Shown: positions 1 through 10,088, counted from the first letter of the stretch. The stretch is DNA of 64,000 nucleotides from Lachnospiraceae bacterium (GCA_003543235.1 DPJA01000038.1:136415-200414); one strand, 5' to 3'. The notes: generated from the letters alone by a model not told the origin. Translations and numbers: made by a program.

Positions 1-197
1 TTATACAAAAAAACATTAAAACCACCGAATTAGAACAATCTTTTACAAATCAGCATATTTTAGGGGCTTTGGACATTGATCAATCCATGGAAAATGTTGA
101 GATTGTAGAAAATATTTTACTGGTGCTTTTTTTTGCAGTTATTTCCAATACAGAAAAAAGACTGGCAGAAAAAATTTTGGATACCAAATTTAAATAA
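1..197 (+). CDS. 3' end of an unrecognised protein (partial)
   Basis: An open frame enters from the left edge and ends at TAA (195-197). About 64 C-terminal residues are visible, ending EKILDTKFK. The tail contains a hydrophobic stretch (ILLVLFFAVI) followed by a charged amphipathic end. I do not recognise the family. It converges on pyrE and shares the bidirectional terminator at 223-255. The start and most of the gene lie outside the window, so no function is proposed. Confidence 0.55.
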   Translation, partial: IQKNIKTTELEQSFTNQHILGALDIDQSMENVEIVENILLVLFFAVISNTEKRLAEKILDTKFK

Positions 198-222
198 TCT
201 GTTTAAATTACTTATATAACAT

Positions 223-255
223 AAAATCCCTGTTGATATATTCAACAGGGATTTT
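223..255. terminator. bidirectional intrinsic terminator
   Basis: Perfect 14-bp inverted repeat (223-236 with 242-255, loop TATAT). The AAAA/TTTT ends give a U-tract in both directions. It separates the convergent left-edge gene from the 3' end of the pyr operon and would end both transcripts. Confidence 0.85.
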
Positions 256-267
256 ATTATCTAATTT

Positions 268-930
268 TTAGAATACACAATATTTAGCCATGTAATCTTC
301 CATTTTTCCAAGCACATCGCCGTATGTACCCTTTTCTTTAAGATACTCGTAAATATCCTTAACAGTAATGATTGCATGAACCTCAATGCCGAATTCTTCC
401 TTAACTTCCATCACAGCCGTTTTATCACTGTTTTGACCTACCTCACAACGATTTACAGATATAAACATATCCTTTACAACAACTTTAGCTGCCCCAAAAA
501 GAACAGGCATTGTTTCTCGTATTGCAGTTCCTGCTGTAATAACGTCTTCAATTATTATAATATTGTCGTTATCCACAGGTTTATATCCTACAAGACTTCC
601 GCCCTCGCCGTGGTCTTTTGCTTCTTTGCGGTTAAAAAAATATGGTTTGTCTATATCATATTCTGTAGCAAGATTTGCCGCTGTTGCTGCTGCAAGTGGA
701 ATCCCCTTATACGCTGGACCAAACATTGCATCAAATTCTTGACCTACAGTTTCTTTAATAAGCTTAGAATAGAATTTTGCAAGGGTTGCAATTTGACGAC
801 CTGTTTTATAATTGCCTGTATTAACAAAGTATGGTGTGTTTCGCCCACTCTTAGTTACAAAATCTCCAAAACGAAGTACATCCGCACTCATCATAAATTC
901 TATAAATTCAATTTTAGCTGTACTTAACAT
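268..930 (-). CDS. pyrE: orotate phosphoribosyltransferase
   Basis: Transfers orotate onto PRPP to give orotidine 5'-phosphate, the fifth step of UMP synthesis; cytoplasmic. The PRPP-binding signature IIIEDVITAGTAI is at about residues 125-137, and the N-terminal region (FGDFVTKSGRNTPYF) is typical of the family. Length of 220 residues is normal. It is the last gene of the minus-strand pyr operon, 24 nt after pyrD, and is followed by a strong terminator. The start is preceded by an AGGTGTC-type ribosome site. Regulation is presumably set by the leader upstream of pyrB. Confidence 0.95.
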   Translation of the reverse strand: MLSTAKIEFIEFMMSADVLRFGDFVTKSGRNTPYFVNTGNYKTGRQIATLAKFYSKLIKETVGQEFDAMFGPAYKGIPLAAATAANLATEYDIDKPYFFNRKEAKDHGEGGSLVGYKPVDNDNIIIIEDVITAGTAIRETMPVLFGAAKVVVKDMFISVNRCEVGQNSDKTAVMEVKEEFGIEVHAIITVKDIYEYLKEKGTYGDVLGKMEDYMAKYCVF

Positions 931-954
931 AAGACACCTCCGTGTTTGCTGATT

Positions 955-1866
955 CTACTCAATAATTCCTCGTATCTCAGCTAAATTATTAATACCATTG
1001 GCTTGCATATATTCTTCAATTCCCTTTACAATTTCCACCGTTGCTAATGGATTTGTAAAATTTGCAGTACCAACAGCTACTCCTGTTGCCCCAGCCATAA
1101 TAAACTCAATGGCATCCTGCCATGAAGAAATGCCACCCATACCTATTATTGGCAAATTAGTAGCCTTTGACACCTGATAAACCATACGAACCGCAACTGG
1201 CTTAATTGCAGGACCTGAAAAACCACCCACCTTATTGGCAAGAATTGGTTTACGCTTGTTTATGTCAATTCTCATGCCAAGTAATGTGTTAATAAGTGAC
1301 AGTGCATCTGCTCCGCCAGCCTCTGCTGCAAGTGCAATTTCTGTAATATCAGTTACGTTTGGTGTAAGCTTAACAATCATTGGTTTTTTGGCATATTTCT
1401 TTACCTCAGAAACCACTTTTTCGGCCATTTTAGGGTCTGTACCAAAGGTAATTCCGCCTGCCGATACATTTGGGCATGAAATATTAAGCTCGAACATATC
1501 TACGTCAGCTTCGCTCATTCGTTGTGCTACAGAACAATATTCTTCAATGCTGTGCCCGCAAAGATTAACAATTATTTTAGTATCAAACTGTCGCAAAAAA
1601 GGAATGTCATTCTCAATAAAATATTCTGCACCTGGGTTTTGAAGTCCAACAGAATTAAGCATACCGCCATAGGTTTCGGCAATTCGTGGTGTATTATTCC
1701 CTTTCCAAGGCTTGTCTGCAACGCCCTTAACAGTAACTGCACCTAACATATTAATGTCAACAAATTCTGCAAATTCCCTACCCGAACCAAATGTTCCAGA
1801 TGCTGTAGTTACAGGATTTTTCATTTCAACTCCTGCAATATTTACCGCTGTGTTTATACTACTCAT
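955..1866 (-). CDS. pyrD: dihydroorotate dehydrogenase B, catalytic (FMN) subunit
   Basis: Oxidises dihydroorotate to orotate. It is class 1B: the catalytic base is a cysteine (LNISCPN, C131), whereas the membrane-bound class 2 enzymes use serine, and the gene is paired with pyrK, which passes electrons to NAD+. The 303-residue TIM barrel is normal length, with FMN-binding sequence near the C-terminus (GMGGI, GAT.VAVGT). It overlaps the 3' end of pyrK by 8 nt, suggesting coupled translation of the PyrD2-PyrK2 complex. Confidence 0.95.
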   Translation of the reverse strand: MSSINTAVNIAGVEMKNPVTTASGTFGSGREFAEFVDINMLGAVTVKGVADKPWKGNNTPRIAETYGGMLNSVGLQNPGAEYFIENDIPFLRQFDTKIIVNLCGHSIEEYCSVAQRMSEADVDMFELNISCPNVSAGGITFGTDPKMAEKVVSEVKKYAKKPMIVKLTPNVTDITEIALAAEAGGADALSLINTLLGMRIDINKRKPILANKVGGFSGPAIKPVAVRMVYQVSKATNLPIIGMGGISSWQDAIEFIMAGATGVAVGTANFTNPLATVEIVKGIEEYMQANGINNLAEIRGIIE

Positions 1867-2632
1867 CCCAAACCACCTCGTTACTCATAAATACAGGACC
1901 ATCTTTGCAAACCTTAAGATTCTGCCAGTCACTATCGCCCTCTTTTTTAATTTTAATTGCACATCCTACACAAGCACCAATTCCACATGCCATTCTTTCC
2001 TCCATAGAAACCTGTGCCGATATACCTCTGCTTTTTGCCCATTGGGAAAGAAAATTAAGCATAATTTTAGGTCCACAGGAGTATATAAAGTCTGCCTTAG
2101 GCTGCATTTTATTCATAAGCTCAACAACATTGCCTTTAAAACCAACACTGCCGTCATCAGTTGCAACGTGAACCCTTGCACCAAGCGCTTCAAATTTTTC
2201 AATCAAAATAGGCTTACTTCTTGCTCCAAGAAAAACATTAACCTCGCCCTTAAGTGCTTTTACAAGCTCAATAAGCGGTGGAGCACCAATGCCTCCGCCA
2301 ACAACAACATGGCTAGCTTCTTCCTCTGGAACAATAAAACCATTACCAAGTGGGCCAAGCACCTTGATTTCTTGACCTGCTGTACAATCCGAGAAGCATT
2401 TAGTGCCTACTCCAACCACTTGATAAATAAGAGTTAAAGTGCCATTTTCTTTATCAATTTCACTTATTGATATTGGTCTGGGAAGAATATTCTCCCCCAG
2501 ACCTGTATACACATTTACAAACTGTCCAGCTTTTGCCTCTTTGGCAATTGAATCTACAGCAATAATCATTTCAAAAATTCCGTCGCTTAGTTTATTGTTG
2601 GATAAAATTTCAGCTATGGCAATTGATTTCAT
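1859..2632 (-). CDS. pyrK: dihydroorotate dehydrogenase B, FAD/[2Fe-2S] electron-transfer subunit
   Basis: Carries electrons from the PyrD FMN through [2Fe-2S] and FAD to NAD+. The ferredoxin-reductase fold has an FAD-binding RPIS motif near residue 52 and a nucleotide-binding GGGIGAPPL near 112. Four cluster cysteines are visible at C216, C221, C224 and C242. Length of 257 residues is usual. Its ATG overlaps the carB stop by 4 nt (ATGA) and its 3' end overlaps pyrD, so it is embedded in a translationally coupled chain. Confidence 0.95.
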   Translation of the reverse strand: MKSIAIAEILSNNKLSDGIFEMIIAVDSIAKEAKAGQFVNVYTGLGENILPRPISISEIDKENGTLTLIYQVVGVGTKCFSDCTAGQEIKVLGPLGNGFIVPEEEASHVVVGGGIGAPPLIELVKALKGEVNVFLGARSKPILIEKFEALGARVHVATDDGSVGFKGNVVELMNKMQPKADFIYSCGPKIMLNFLSQWAKSRGISAQVSMEERMACGIGACVGCAIKIKKEGDSDWQNLKVCKDGPVFMSNEVVWDE

Positions 2633-5600
2633 TTGATTTCCTCCAGTGCAATTACATCCACCTTGTCAGTTGTAATATCACTTTCCATTACGTCAAGCAA
2701 TGCGTTCATTGTATCCAAAGATGTCATAAGGTTTACGCTGCTTTCTGCCGCCGCACGTCTAATTTTAAATCCGTCACTTACAGCATTGTTACCCTTATTT
2801 GGAGTGTTAACGATAATATCAATCATGCCACTTCTAACTATATCAAGTACATTTGGAACACCTTCACTTATTTTTCTTACAACAGTGATGTTCTCAATTC
2901 CATTTGCTTTAAGAAATTCTGCTGTTCCATCAGTTGCAAGGAACTTATAGCCAAGCTTGTTAAGACGGTTTGCAATTGGCAGAAAATCAGGTCTGTCAAA
3001 TTCCTTAATAGTTACAAGTGCAGTACCATTTTTCTTTGGTAAAATTGTACCTGCAGCAATAAAGCCCTTGTAAAGTGCATTTACAAGTGTTTTGCCTACG
3101 CCAAGTATCTCTCCTGTAGAACGCATTTCTGGCCCAAGGCTAACCTCAACCTGTGGAAGTTTTTCTGTAGAGAAAATAGGCACTTTTATGCAAACCATTG
3201 ATGGTTCTGGGCAAATTCCACTTTCGTAGCCAAGGTCTTTAAGTTTACTGCCAAGCATAACCTTTGTTGCTAAATCTATAATAGGCACGCCTGTAACCTT
3301 ACTAATATAAGGAACAGTACGGCTGCTTCGTGGGTTAACCTCAATAATATTAAGTTCGCCCTTATATTCAATGAACTGAATGTTAATCATACCAATTACT
3401 TCAAGAGCAATTGAGATTTTCTTTGTAACATCCATAATTTCTTCTTTAATCCTGTCGGACAAATGTTGTGGAGGATAGATTGAGATAGAATCACCACTGT
3501 GAACTCCTGCTCTTTCAAGATGCTCCATTATACCTGGTATTACAACATCAGTACCGTCACAGATGGCGTCAACCTCAATTTCACGCCCCAAAAGGTAACG
3601 GTCAATAAGTACAGGGTTTTTGGTGTCCTTAATGAAAGCCGCTTCAAGATATTTAACAAGCTGGTCTTCCATGTAAGTAATCTCCATGCCCTGTCCTCCA
3701 AGTACATAAGATGGTCTTACAAGTACAGGGTATCCAAGGTCATTTGCAACTTCGATTCCTTCTTCTACACTCCAAACGCCCTTGCCCTTTGGTCGTTTTA
3801 TGTCTAACTTTTCAAGCAATTCCTCAAACTTTTCTCTGTCCTCCGCTGCATCAATCTGCTCTGGCTTTGTACCATAAATAGGTATTTCCATTTCACGGAA
3901 GAAGTTTGCAAGCTTAATTGCTGTCTGACCACCAAACTGAAGAATAACTCCATCAGGCTTTTCTTTCTCAACAATATTTAATACATCCTCTTCGGTAAGA
4001 GGTTCAAAATAAAGCTTATCCGAAGTATCAAAGTCAGTTGAAACTGTTTCTGGATTATTGTTAATTATAATTGTTTCAATGCCTGCACGTTTAAGGGCAA
4101 GCACAGAATGTACCGAACAATAGTCAAATTCTATACCTTGACCAATTCTTATTGGGCCTGAGCCGATAACAATAACTTTTTTCTTGTTTGATACAACAAC
4201 CTCATCATATTCGTCGTAGGTTGAATAGTAGTAAGGTGTAACGGCTTCAAACTCACCAGCACAAGTGTCAACCATTTTGTATACTGGCATGATGTTCCAT
4301 TCCTTACGAAGCTTGTAAATCTCTGGTGGTGCAACTTGTAAAAGGTCTGCAATACCTTTGTCTGAAAATCCTATTTTTTTGTATTCCCTTAATAAATCCT
4401 CGTTAAGGTCTTCAATTGTGAGTGTTTTAAGTTCTTCCTCAAGGTCAACAATCTTTTTAATTTTATATACAAAAAACTTGTCCATACCTGTAATTTCGCA
4501 AACTTTTTCAACTCTGTAACCACGACGAAGCATTTCTGCAAGGTCAAAAAGTCTTTCATCGTCTGGCACAACAACTCTCTTTTTAAGCTCGTCCAAGGTT
4601 TTAGATTTACTATACTTTCTTTCAAGTGTATACTGACCTATTTCAAGGGAACGAATACCCTTTAATAACGCACTTTCAAAGCTGTTTCCAATAGACATAA
4701 TTTCCCCAGTAGCCATCATTTTTGTACCAAGAGTACGCTTTGCACATTTAAATTTATCAAAAGGCCACTTTGGTATTTTACAAACAACGTAATCAATTGT
4801 AGGCTCAAAACAAGCATAGGTTTTCTTTGTAACAGCATTTTTAATCTCATCAAGCCTATAACCAAGGGCAATTTTTGCACCAACCTTAGCAATAGGATAG
4901 CCTGTTGCCTTTGAAGCAAGGGCAGATGAACGGCTAACACGAGGGTTAATTTCAATTACTGCATAATTAAAGCTATATGGGTCAAGAGCAAACTGCACAT
5001 TACATCCACCCTCAATTTCTATTGAGTCTATAATATCAATAGCAGCTTTTCTAAGCATCTGATACTCTCTGTCGCAAAGAGTTTGTGCAGGAGCTACAAC
5101 AATACTATCGCCTGTGTGAACACCAACAGGGTCTACATTTTCCATAGAACATACTGTAATACAGTTTCCTGCTCCGTCACGCATTACCTCAAATTCAATT
5201 TCTTTCCAACCCTTAATACTTCTTTCAATAAGCAACTGTCCAACACGGCTTAAATGGATACCCTGTGTTGCAATTTCCCTAAGCTGGTCTTCGTCATCAG
5301 CAATACCGCCGCCTGTTCCACCAAGAGTGTATGCCGGACGAACAATTACTGGATAGCCAATTTTTTCAGCAAAAGCCACTGCGTCGTCAACAGTTGTAAC
5401 AACTTCACTTTCAATTATAGGCTGATTAGTTTTCTCCATTAATTTCTTAAAGGAATCTCTATCTTCGCCCTCTTTAATAGCCTCAATTGAAGTACCGATT
5501 ACCCTAACATTATATTTTGCAAGTATACCTTTATCATAAAGCTCACAGCTAAGGTTAAGACCTGTTTGTCCACCCATGCCTGCAATAATGCTGTCAGGAC

Positions 5601-5844
5601 GTTCCTTTGCTATAACCTTTTCAATAAATTCTACTGTTAAAGGCTCAATGTAGGTATGATGTGCCATATCTCTATCTGTCATGATTGTAGCTGGATTGCT
5701 GTTTACAAGCACAACCTCAATGCCCTCTTCTTTTATTGCCTGAACTGCCTGAGTGCCAGAGTAGTCAAACTCTGCCGCCTGACCTATAACGATAGGACCA
5801 GAACCAATTACAAGAACTTTTTTAATTGTATTATCCTTAGGCAT
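2629..5844 (-). CDS. carB: carbamoyl-phosphate synthase, large subunit
   Basis: Makes carbamoyl phosphate from ammonia (supplied by CarA), bicarbonate and two ATP. It is the typical duplicated protein of about 1071 residues. Each half begins with the same ATP-grasp opening (VLVIGSGPIVIGQ near residue 10 and VIVIGSGPIRIGQ near 555). The C-terminal MGS-like domain (ATDGTAEFL) is where UMP and other effectors usually act. An in-frame GTG lies 9 nt further upstream at 5853, but an AGGTGG ribosome site is correctly spaced for the ATG at 5844 (MPKDNT), so I use that. It overlaps the carA stop by 8 nt. Confidence 0.95.
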   Translation of the reverse strand: MPKDNTIKKVLVIGSGPIVIGQAAEFDYSGTQAVQAIKEEGIEVVLVNSNPATIMTDRDMAHHTYIEPLTVEFIEKVIAKERPDSIIAGMGGQTGLNLSCELYDKGILAKYNVRVIGTSIEAIKEGEDRDSFKKLMEKTNQPIIESEVVTTVDDAVAFAEKIGYPVIVRPAYTLGGTGGGIADDEDQLREIATQGIHLSRVGQLLIERSIKGWKEIEFEVMRDGAGNCITVCSMENVDPVGVHTGDSIVVAPAQTLCDREYQMLRKAAIDIIDSIEIEGGCNVQFALDPYSFNYAVIEINPRVSRSSALASKATGYPIAKVGAKIALGYRLDEIKNAVTKKTYACFEPTIDYVVCKIPKWPFDKFKCAKRTLGTKMMATGEIMSIGNSFESALLKGIRSLEIGQYTLERKYSKSKTLDELKKRVVVPDDERLFDLAEMLRRGYRVEKVCEITGMDKFFVYKIKKIVDLEEELKTLTIEDLNEDLLREYKKIGFSDKGIADLLQVAPPEIYKLRKEWNIMPVYKMVDTCAGEFEAVTPYYYSTYDEYDEVVVSNKKKVIVIGSGPIRIGQGIEFDYCSVHSVLALKRAGIETIIINNNPETVSTDFDTSDKLYFEPLTEEDVLNIVEKEKPDGVILQFGGQTAIKLANFFREMEIPIYGTKPEQIDAAEDREKFEELLEKLDIKRPKGKGVWSVEEGIEVANDLGYPVLVRPSYVLGGQGMEITYMEDQLVKYLEAAFIKDTKNPVLIDRYLLGREIEVDAICDGTDVVIPGIMEHLERAGVHSGDSISIYPPQHLSDRIKEEIMDVTKKISIALEVIGMINIQFIEYKGELNIIEVNPRSSRTVPYISKVTGVPIIDLATKVMLGSKLKDLGYESGICPEPSMVCIKVPIFSTEKLPQVEVSLGPEMRSTGEILGVGKTLVNALYKGFIAAGTILPKKNGTALVTIKEFDRPDFLPIANRLNKLGYKFLATDGTAEFLKANGIENITVVRKISEGVPNVLDIVRSGMIDIIVNTPNKGNNAVSDGFKIRRAAAESSVNLMTSLDTMNALLDVMESDITTDKVDVIALEEIK

Positions 5845-6922
5845 TATCTCCACCTCTTTCTACTACTTCTAAAAATCTGTCAAACAAGAAGCCTGAATCC
5901 AATGGTCCAGGGCTTGCCTCTGGATGGAACTGAACACTGAAAATAGGTAAAGTTTTATGTCTTATACCCTCAATTGTATCATCATTTATGTTGACAAAAG
6001 CCGCCTCTACACCTTCAGGGAGGTCGCAAACCACATATTCATGATTTTGGCTTGTAATGTACACTCTGCCAGTTTTAAGGTCCCTAACTGGGTGATTTCC
6101 ACCGTGATGACCAAACTTCATTTTTTTTGTGTCACCGCCTAAAGCAAGGTTTATAAGCTGATTTCCCATGCAAACGCCAAGGATTGGTTTTTTGCCAACA
6201 ATTTGCTTTACTGTTTCAATTATTTCGGGTACATCCTTAGGGTCGCCAGGGCCATTTGAAAGGAATACCGCATCTGGATTTACAGCCAAAATTTCCTCTG
6301 CTGTTGAAAAAGCTGGAAAGACGGTGAGCTTACATCCACGAGCCTTAAAATCTCTTAAAAGACCACGTTTTGCACCCATGTCAACAAAGGCAATGTGTAT
6401 TCCTTTGCCTGGAATTTCATATTTTTCTTTAATTGTACATTCTCTAATTACGTTTCTGTTGTTAAGGCTTTCAAATTTAAGTTCAATTTGTTTATCAGAA
6501 AGGTCTTTACCTCTTGTTGTAATAATACCCTTCATTGTTCCGTTGTCACGAAGAATTTTTGTTAAGGCACGTGTGTCTACACCTTCAATGCCCATTATTT
6601 TGTTTTGTTTAAGAAAACCGTCGATGTCCATTTCACATCTCCAGTTGTTTGGGTAATCACATTTTTCTCGTACCACAAAGCCTTTAAGACGTGGTCCGTC
6701 GCTTTCCATATCATCTAAGTTAATTCCATAGTTACCTATAAGAGGGTAAGTCATTGTAACTATCTGACCTGCATATGACGGATCTGTTAAAAGCTCTTCA
6801 TATCCTGTCATTCCTGTGTTAAACACTACTTCTCCAACGGTTTCTTTAATGTAGCCAAAAGCCTTGCCTTTGAAACGAACGCCATTTTCAAGTATCAATT
6901 CAGCTTTGATTGTTTTCTCCAT
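5837..6922 (-). CDS. carA: carbamoyl-phosphate synthase, small (glutaminase) subunit
   Basis: Hydrolyses glutamine and channels ammonia to CarB. The N-terminal CPSase small-chain domain is followed by a class I glutamine amidotransferase with the nucleophile in GVCMGNQ (about C251) and the His-Glu pair in FHPEASPGP. The longer frame opens at 6931, but that ATG directly abuts the GAGGAG ribosome site; the ATG at 6922 is 9 nt from it and forms a TAATG junction with the pyrF stop, so 6922 is preferred. Resulting length is about 361 residues, normal for CarA. Confidence 0.95.
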   Translation of the reverse strand: MEKTIKAELILENGVRFKGKAFGYIKETVGEVVFNTGMTGYEELLTDPSYAGQIVTMTYPLIGNYGINLDDMESDGPRLKGFVVREKCDYPNNWRCEMDIDGFLKQNKIMGIEGVDTRALTKILRDNGTMKGIITTRGKDLSDKQIELKFESLNNRNVIRECTIKEKYEIPGKGIHIAFVDMGAKRGLLRDFKARGCKLTVFPAFSTAEEILAVNPDAVFLSNGPGDPKDVPEIIETVKQIVGKKPILGVCMGNQLINLALGGDTKKMKFGHHGGNHPVRDLKTGRVYITSQNHEYVVCDLPEGVEAAFVNINDDTIEGIRHKTLPIFSVQFHPEASPGPLDSGFLFDRFLEVVERGGDNA

Positions 6923-7848
6923 TATATACATCTCCTCAAATCAGCTTTCATATTTAACACTGCGTGTCTTGCCGCCAGTGCAAATTCCATTTCACTGTAT
7001 TTTGCTTTATATTGTTCCTTTTGGTGTGCTGCAATAATTCCTCTTGAAGAATTAACAATTGCACCAAGCCCGTCTTTGTCGAAACAAACTGCCAAATCCT
7101 CTGCTTTTCCGCCTTGTGCTCCATATCCAGGCACCAGGAAAAATGTGTTTGGCATAATTTCTCTAAGCTTTTTAGCCTGTTCAGGGTGTGTTGCACCAAC
7201 TACTGCACCTACGCTTGAGTAGCCGTATTTGCCCATAAGGTCTTTTCCCCATTCATTTGTAAGTGCACCAACGTGCTGATATAGGGTTTTTCCGCCAACA
7301 TCCAAATCCTGTAGCTGTCCGCTATTTGGGTTTGATGTTTTAACCAGCACAAACATACCTTTTTCGTAAGCCTTGCAATTAGCCATATATGGTTCTATAG
7401 AGTCCCAGCCAAGGTATGGGTTAAGTGTGATAAAATCTTCATGGTAGATTTCAAATTTATTGCCTTCAACGTCAATACGGCCTATATGTCCATCAGAATA
7501 CGCCTCTGCTGTTGATGCAATATCACCACGCTTAACATCGCCAATAATTACAAGGTCTTTTTCCTTTGCGTACTTAATGGTTCTAATATAGCTGTCTATA
7601 CCATCTGCACCAAGCATTTCATACATAGCAACCTGAGGTTTAACAGCTGGTATAAGGTCAAATGTAGCATCTATAAGTTCTTTGTTAAACATGAAAAATG
7701 CCTCAGCAACAGCTTTTGGTGTTTTCCCAAATTCATCAAAACATTGCTGTTGAATATGTTTTGGCACATATGAAAGTCTTGGGTCAAGACCAACTACGGT
7801 TGGATTTTCAGTTGTCTTAATTTTTTCAATAAGTTTGTCAATTATCAT
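6922..7848 (-). CDS. pyrF: orotidine 5'-phosphate decarboxylase (long, type 2 form)
   Basis: Converts OMP to UMP, the last step of the pathway. At 308 residues it belongs to the longer type 2 subfamily rather than the roughly 230-residue form of Bacillus. The catalytic DxKxxD is visible (D104, K106, D109 in GDVKRGDI), with VGLDPRL near the N-terminus. A GAGGAGGGC ribosome site lies before the ATG. It overlaps pyrC by 11 nt and carA by 1 nt. Confidence 0.95.
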   Translation of the reverse strand: MIIDKLIEKIKTTENPTVVGLDPRLSYVPKHIQQQCFDEFGKTPKAVAEAFFMFNKELIDATFDLIPAVKPQVAMYEMLGADGIDSYIRTIKYAKEKDLVIIGDVKRGDIASTAEAYSDGHIGRIDVEGNKFEIYHEDFITLNPYLGWDSIEPYMANCKAYEKGMFVLVKTSNPNSGQLQDLDVGGKTLYQHVGALTNEWGKDLMGKYGYSSVGAVVGATHPEQAKKLREIMPNTFFLVPGYGAQGGKAEDLAVCFDKDGLGAIVNSSRGIIAAHQKEQYKAKYSEMEFALAARHAVLNMKADLRRCI

Positions 7849-9130
7849 TAAGATTGCCCTCCTCGACCTTTATCTTTCCACCTACAAGTGTATATAAAAC
7901 CTTACCCTTAACCTTGTATCCGTCAAAAGGAGTGTTTTTGCCTTTTGATTTAAAAGCTTTTGCATCAATTTCATATTCACAATTTTGGTCTATAATTGCA
8001 ATATCTGCAATCTTGCCAACTTCAATACTTCCTTTATCAATACCCAACAGCTTTGCTGGATTAATTGTCATTTTTTCAATAAGCTTGTCTATAGTAAGCC
8101 AACTGCCCTCTACGAGCACTGTGTTTCCCAATGCAAATGCTGTTTCAAGACCCACTATTCCAAAAGCCGCCTTGTCATATTCGCAGTTTTTCTCATCAAC
8201 ACCATGTGGTGCATGGTCTGTGGCAATAATTCCAACTGTATCATCTTTCAATGCTTCTCGAAGTGCCATAACATCGTCGCTAGAACGAAGAGGTGGATTC
8301 ATTTTTGTGTTTGCATCGTAGTCCACAACGTTCATATCGCTTAATGTAAAGTGGTGAGGACAAATTTCTGCACTAACCTGCTGACCTCTTGCCTGTGCAT
8401 CTCTTATTAAGTCAATAGCACCTTTGGTAGACACATGGCAAAGGTGAAGCTTAGCACCTGTGCTTTTTGCAAGAATAATATCTCTGGCAACAATAACATC
8501 CTCACTATCATTTGATATTCCTTTAAGACCCAAAAGCTGGCTTTGAGAGCCTGCATTCATAACTCCGCCTGCCACCAAAGACTTGTCCTCGCAATGGCTC
8601 ATAACAGGGATGTTAAACATTTTAGAGTAATTCATGGCTGTTTTAAGCATTGCAGCATTAAGAACGCTCTTTCCGTCTTCGCTTATGCCACAAGCTCCAG
8701 CATTAATCATTTTACCGATATTTGCAAGTTCTTCTCCATTTTGTCCTTTTGTGATTGCACCTATAGGCAACACATTGCAAAAGGCTTCTCTTTTGGCACG
8801 AAGCTTAATATATTCAACCATAATTTCGCTGTCTATAACAGGTTCTGTGTTTGGCATACAGCAAATGGTTGTAAAACCTCCCATTACCGCCGCCATGCTT
8901 CCTGTTTTAATTGTTTCTTTGTATTCAAACCCTGGGTCACGCAAATGCACGTGTACATCAATAAAACCTGGTGTGACTATTTTTCCTTCTGCGTTAATGG
9001 TTTTATCTGTTTCAGCGGTTATTCCTTTTCTAATTTCAATAATTTTGTCATCTTCAATGAGTATATCCATAATATCATTAATTTTTGTTGCAGGATTTAC
9101 TAGTCTACCGTTTTTAATAAGAATTTTCAC
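7838..9130 (-). CDS. pyrC: dihydroorotase (class I)
   Basis: Cyclises carbamoyl-aspartate to dihydroorotate. It is a metal-dependent amidohydrolase with the N-terminal metal motif HVHLRDPG (H60, H62), further metal histidines in MSHCED and CHVS, and the late DHAPH motif. The 430-residue length fits the bacterial class I enzyme. The start ATG overlaps the pyrB stop (ATGA, 4 nt), so it is probably translated by ribosomes leaving pyrB. Confidence 0.95.
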   Translation of the reverse strand: MKILIKNGRLVNPATKINDIMDILIEDDKIIEIRKGITAETDKTINAEGKIVTPGFIDVHVHLRDPGFEYKETIKTGSMAAVMGGFTTICCMPNTEPVIDSEIMVEYIKLRAKREAFCNVLPIGAITKGQNGEELANIGKMINAGACGISEDGKSVLNAAMLKTAMNYSKMFNIPVMSHCEDKSLVAGGVMNAGSQSQLLGLKGISNDSEDVIVARDIILAKSTGAKLHLCHVSTKGAIDLIRDAQARGQQVSAEICPHHFTLSDMNVVDYDANTKMNPPLRSSDDVMALREALKDDTVGIIATDHAPHGVDEKNCEYDKAAFGIVGLETAFALGNTVLVEGSWLTIDKLIEKMTINPAKLLGIDKGSIEVGKIADIAIIDQNCEYEIDAKAFKSKGKNTPFDGYKVKGKVLYTLVGGKIKVEEGNLNDN

Positions 9131-10059
9131 TGTTTTTCGCCTCCCTTTGCAAGAAGTTTTAATATTGCCATTCTTACTGCAACACCATTTTTAACTTGAA
9201 TATTTATAACCGAATTTCCGCAGTCTACCACCTCGGTGCTTAACTCAACACCTCGATTAACGGGTCCTGGGTGCATAATAAGCACATCTTTTTTGGCATA
9301 TTTAAGTAAATCACTGTTTATACCAAAAAGGTCCCTATATTCTCCAACGCCGGGAAAACTCATGGTCTTTTGTCTTTCAAACTGTATTCTAAGTCCTATA
9401 ATAACATCAGCATCAGTAATTGCCGATTTTATATCCGATGTTGTGTTCACACCAAGCTTGTGTAAACCGCCAAGCAATGTTGAAGGTCCCGCAAGGGTAA
9501 CATTTGCCCCAAGTTTGCTTAATCCAAATACATTACTTCTTGCCACACGGCTGTGGGAAATATCACCTATTATTGCAACTTTAAGACCTTCAAAATTCTT
9601 TTTATAATCTCTAATGGTGTAAAGGTCTAAAAGTGCCTGGGTTGGATGCTCGTTAGCACCATCGCCTGCATTAACAACGTGTGCATTAACATTTTTTGCT
9701 AGAACATGAGGTGCTCCAGTAAGGGAGTTACGCATAATCATTATCTCAACACCCATTTGGTCAAGAGTTTTTCCTGTATCAATAAGACTTTCGCCCTTGC
9801 TTACACTGCTGGTGGCTATTCCTAAATCTTGCACTGTTGCACCAAGATATTTGCCTGCCAACGCAAAAGAGGTTTTAGTTCTGGTGCTATTTTCATAGAA
9901 CAATGTTATTATGCTTGTGTTTTTAAGTTCACAAACTCTAAGCTCGGGGTTATCAATTCGTTTTTTCATTTCCTTTGCTGTGTCAAGTATTTCTAAAATT
10001 TCAGCCTTGCTCATATCCCGAAGTCCTAAAACGTCTTTACGGTTTAGCATTTTTGCCAT
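9127..10059 (-). CDS. pyrB: aspartate carbamoyltransferase, catalytic chain
   Basis: Condenses carbamoyl phosphate with aspartate, the committed step. The carbamoyl-phosphate loop NSTRTKTSF (residues 57-65) and the HPTQALLD motif are intact. Length of about 310 residues is normal, and no pyrI regulatory chain is present. An alternative ATG at 10050 (MLNRKD) is better spaced from the GAAAGG ribosome site than the ATG at 10059, which abuts it, so the true start may be 10050. First enzyme gene of the operon, behind the leader ORF and attenuator at 10146-10314. Confidence 0.95.
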   Translation of the reverse strand: MAKMLNRKDVLGLRDMSKAEILEILDTAKEMKKRIDNPELRVCELKNTSIITLFYENSTRTKTSFALAGKYLGATVQDLGIATSSVSKGESLIDTGKTLDQMGVEIMIMRNSLTGAPHVLAKNVNAHVVNAGDGANEHPTQALLDLYTIRDYKKNFEGLKVAIIGDISHSRVARSNVFGLSKLGANVTLAGPSTLLGGLHKLGVNTTSDIKSAITDADVIIGLRIQFERQKTMSFPGVGEYRDLFGINSDLLKYAKKDVLIMHPGPVNRGVELSTEVVDCGNSVINIQVKNGVAVRMAILKLLAKGGEKQ

Positions 10060-10065
10060 CCTTTC

Positions 10066-10088
10066 AATAACCAGTTAAATAACCAGTT
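10066..10088. repeat. tandem 11-bp direct repeat before pyrB
   Basis: AATAACCAGTT occurs twice with a 12-nt period (10066-10076 and 10078-10088), just upstream of the pyrB ribosome site. Each copy can also pair in RNA with an upstream AATAAC (transcript strand), so alternative small hairpins are possible. Confidence 0.6.
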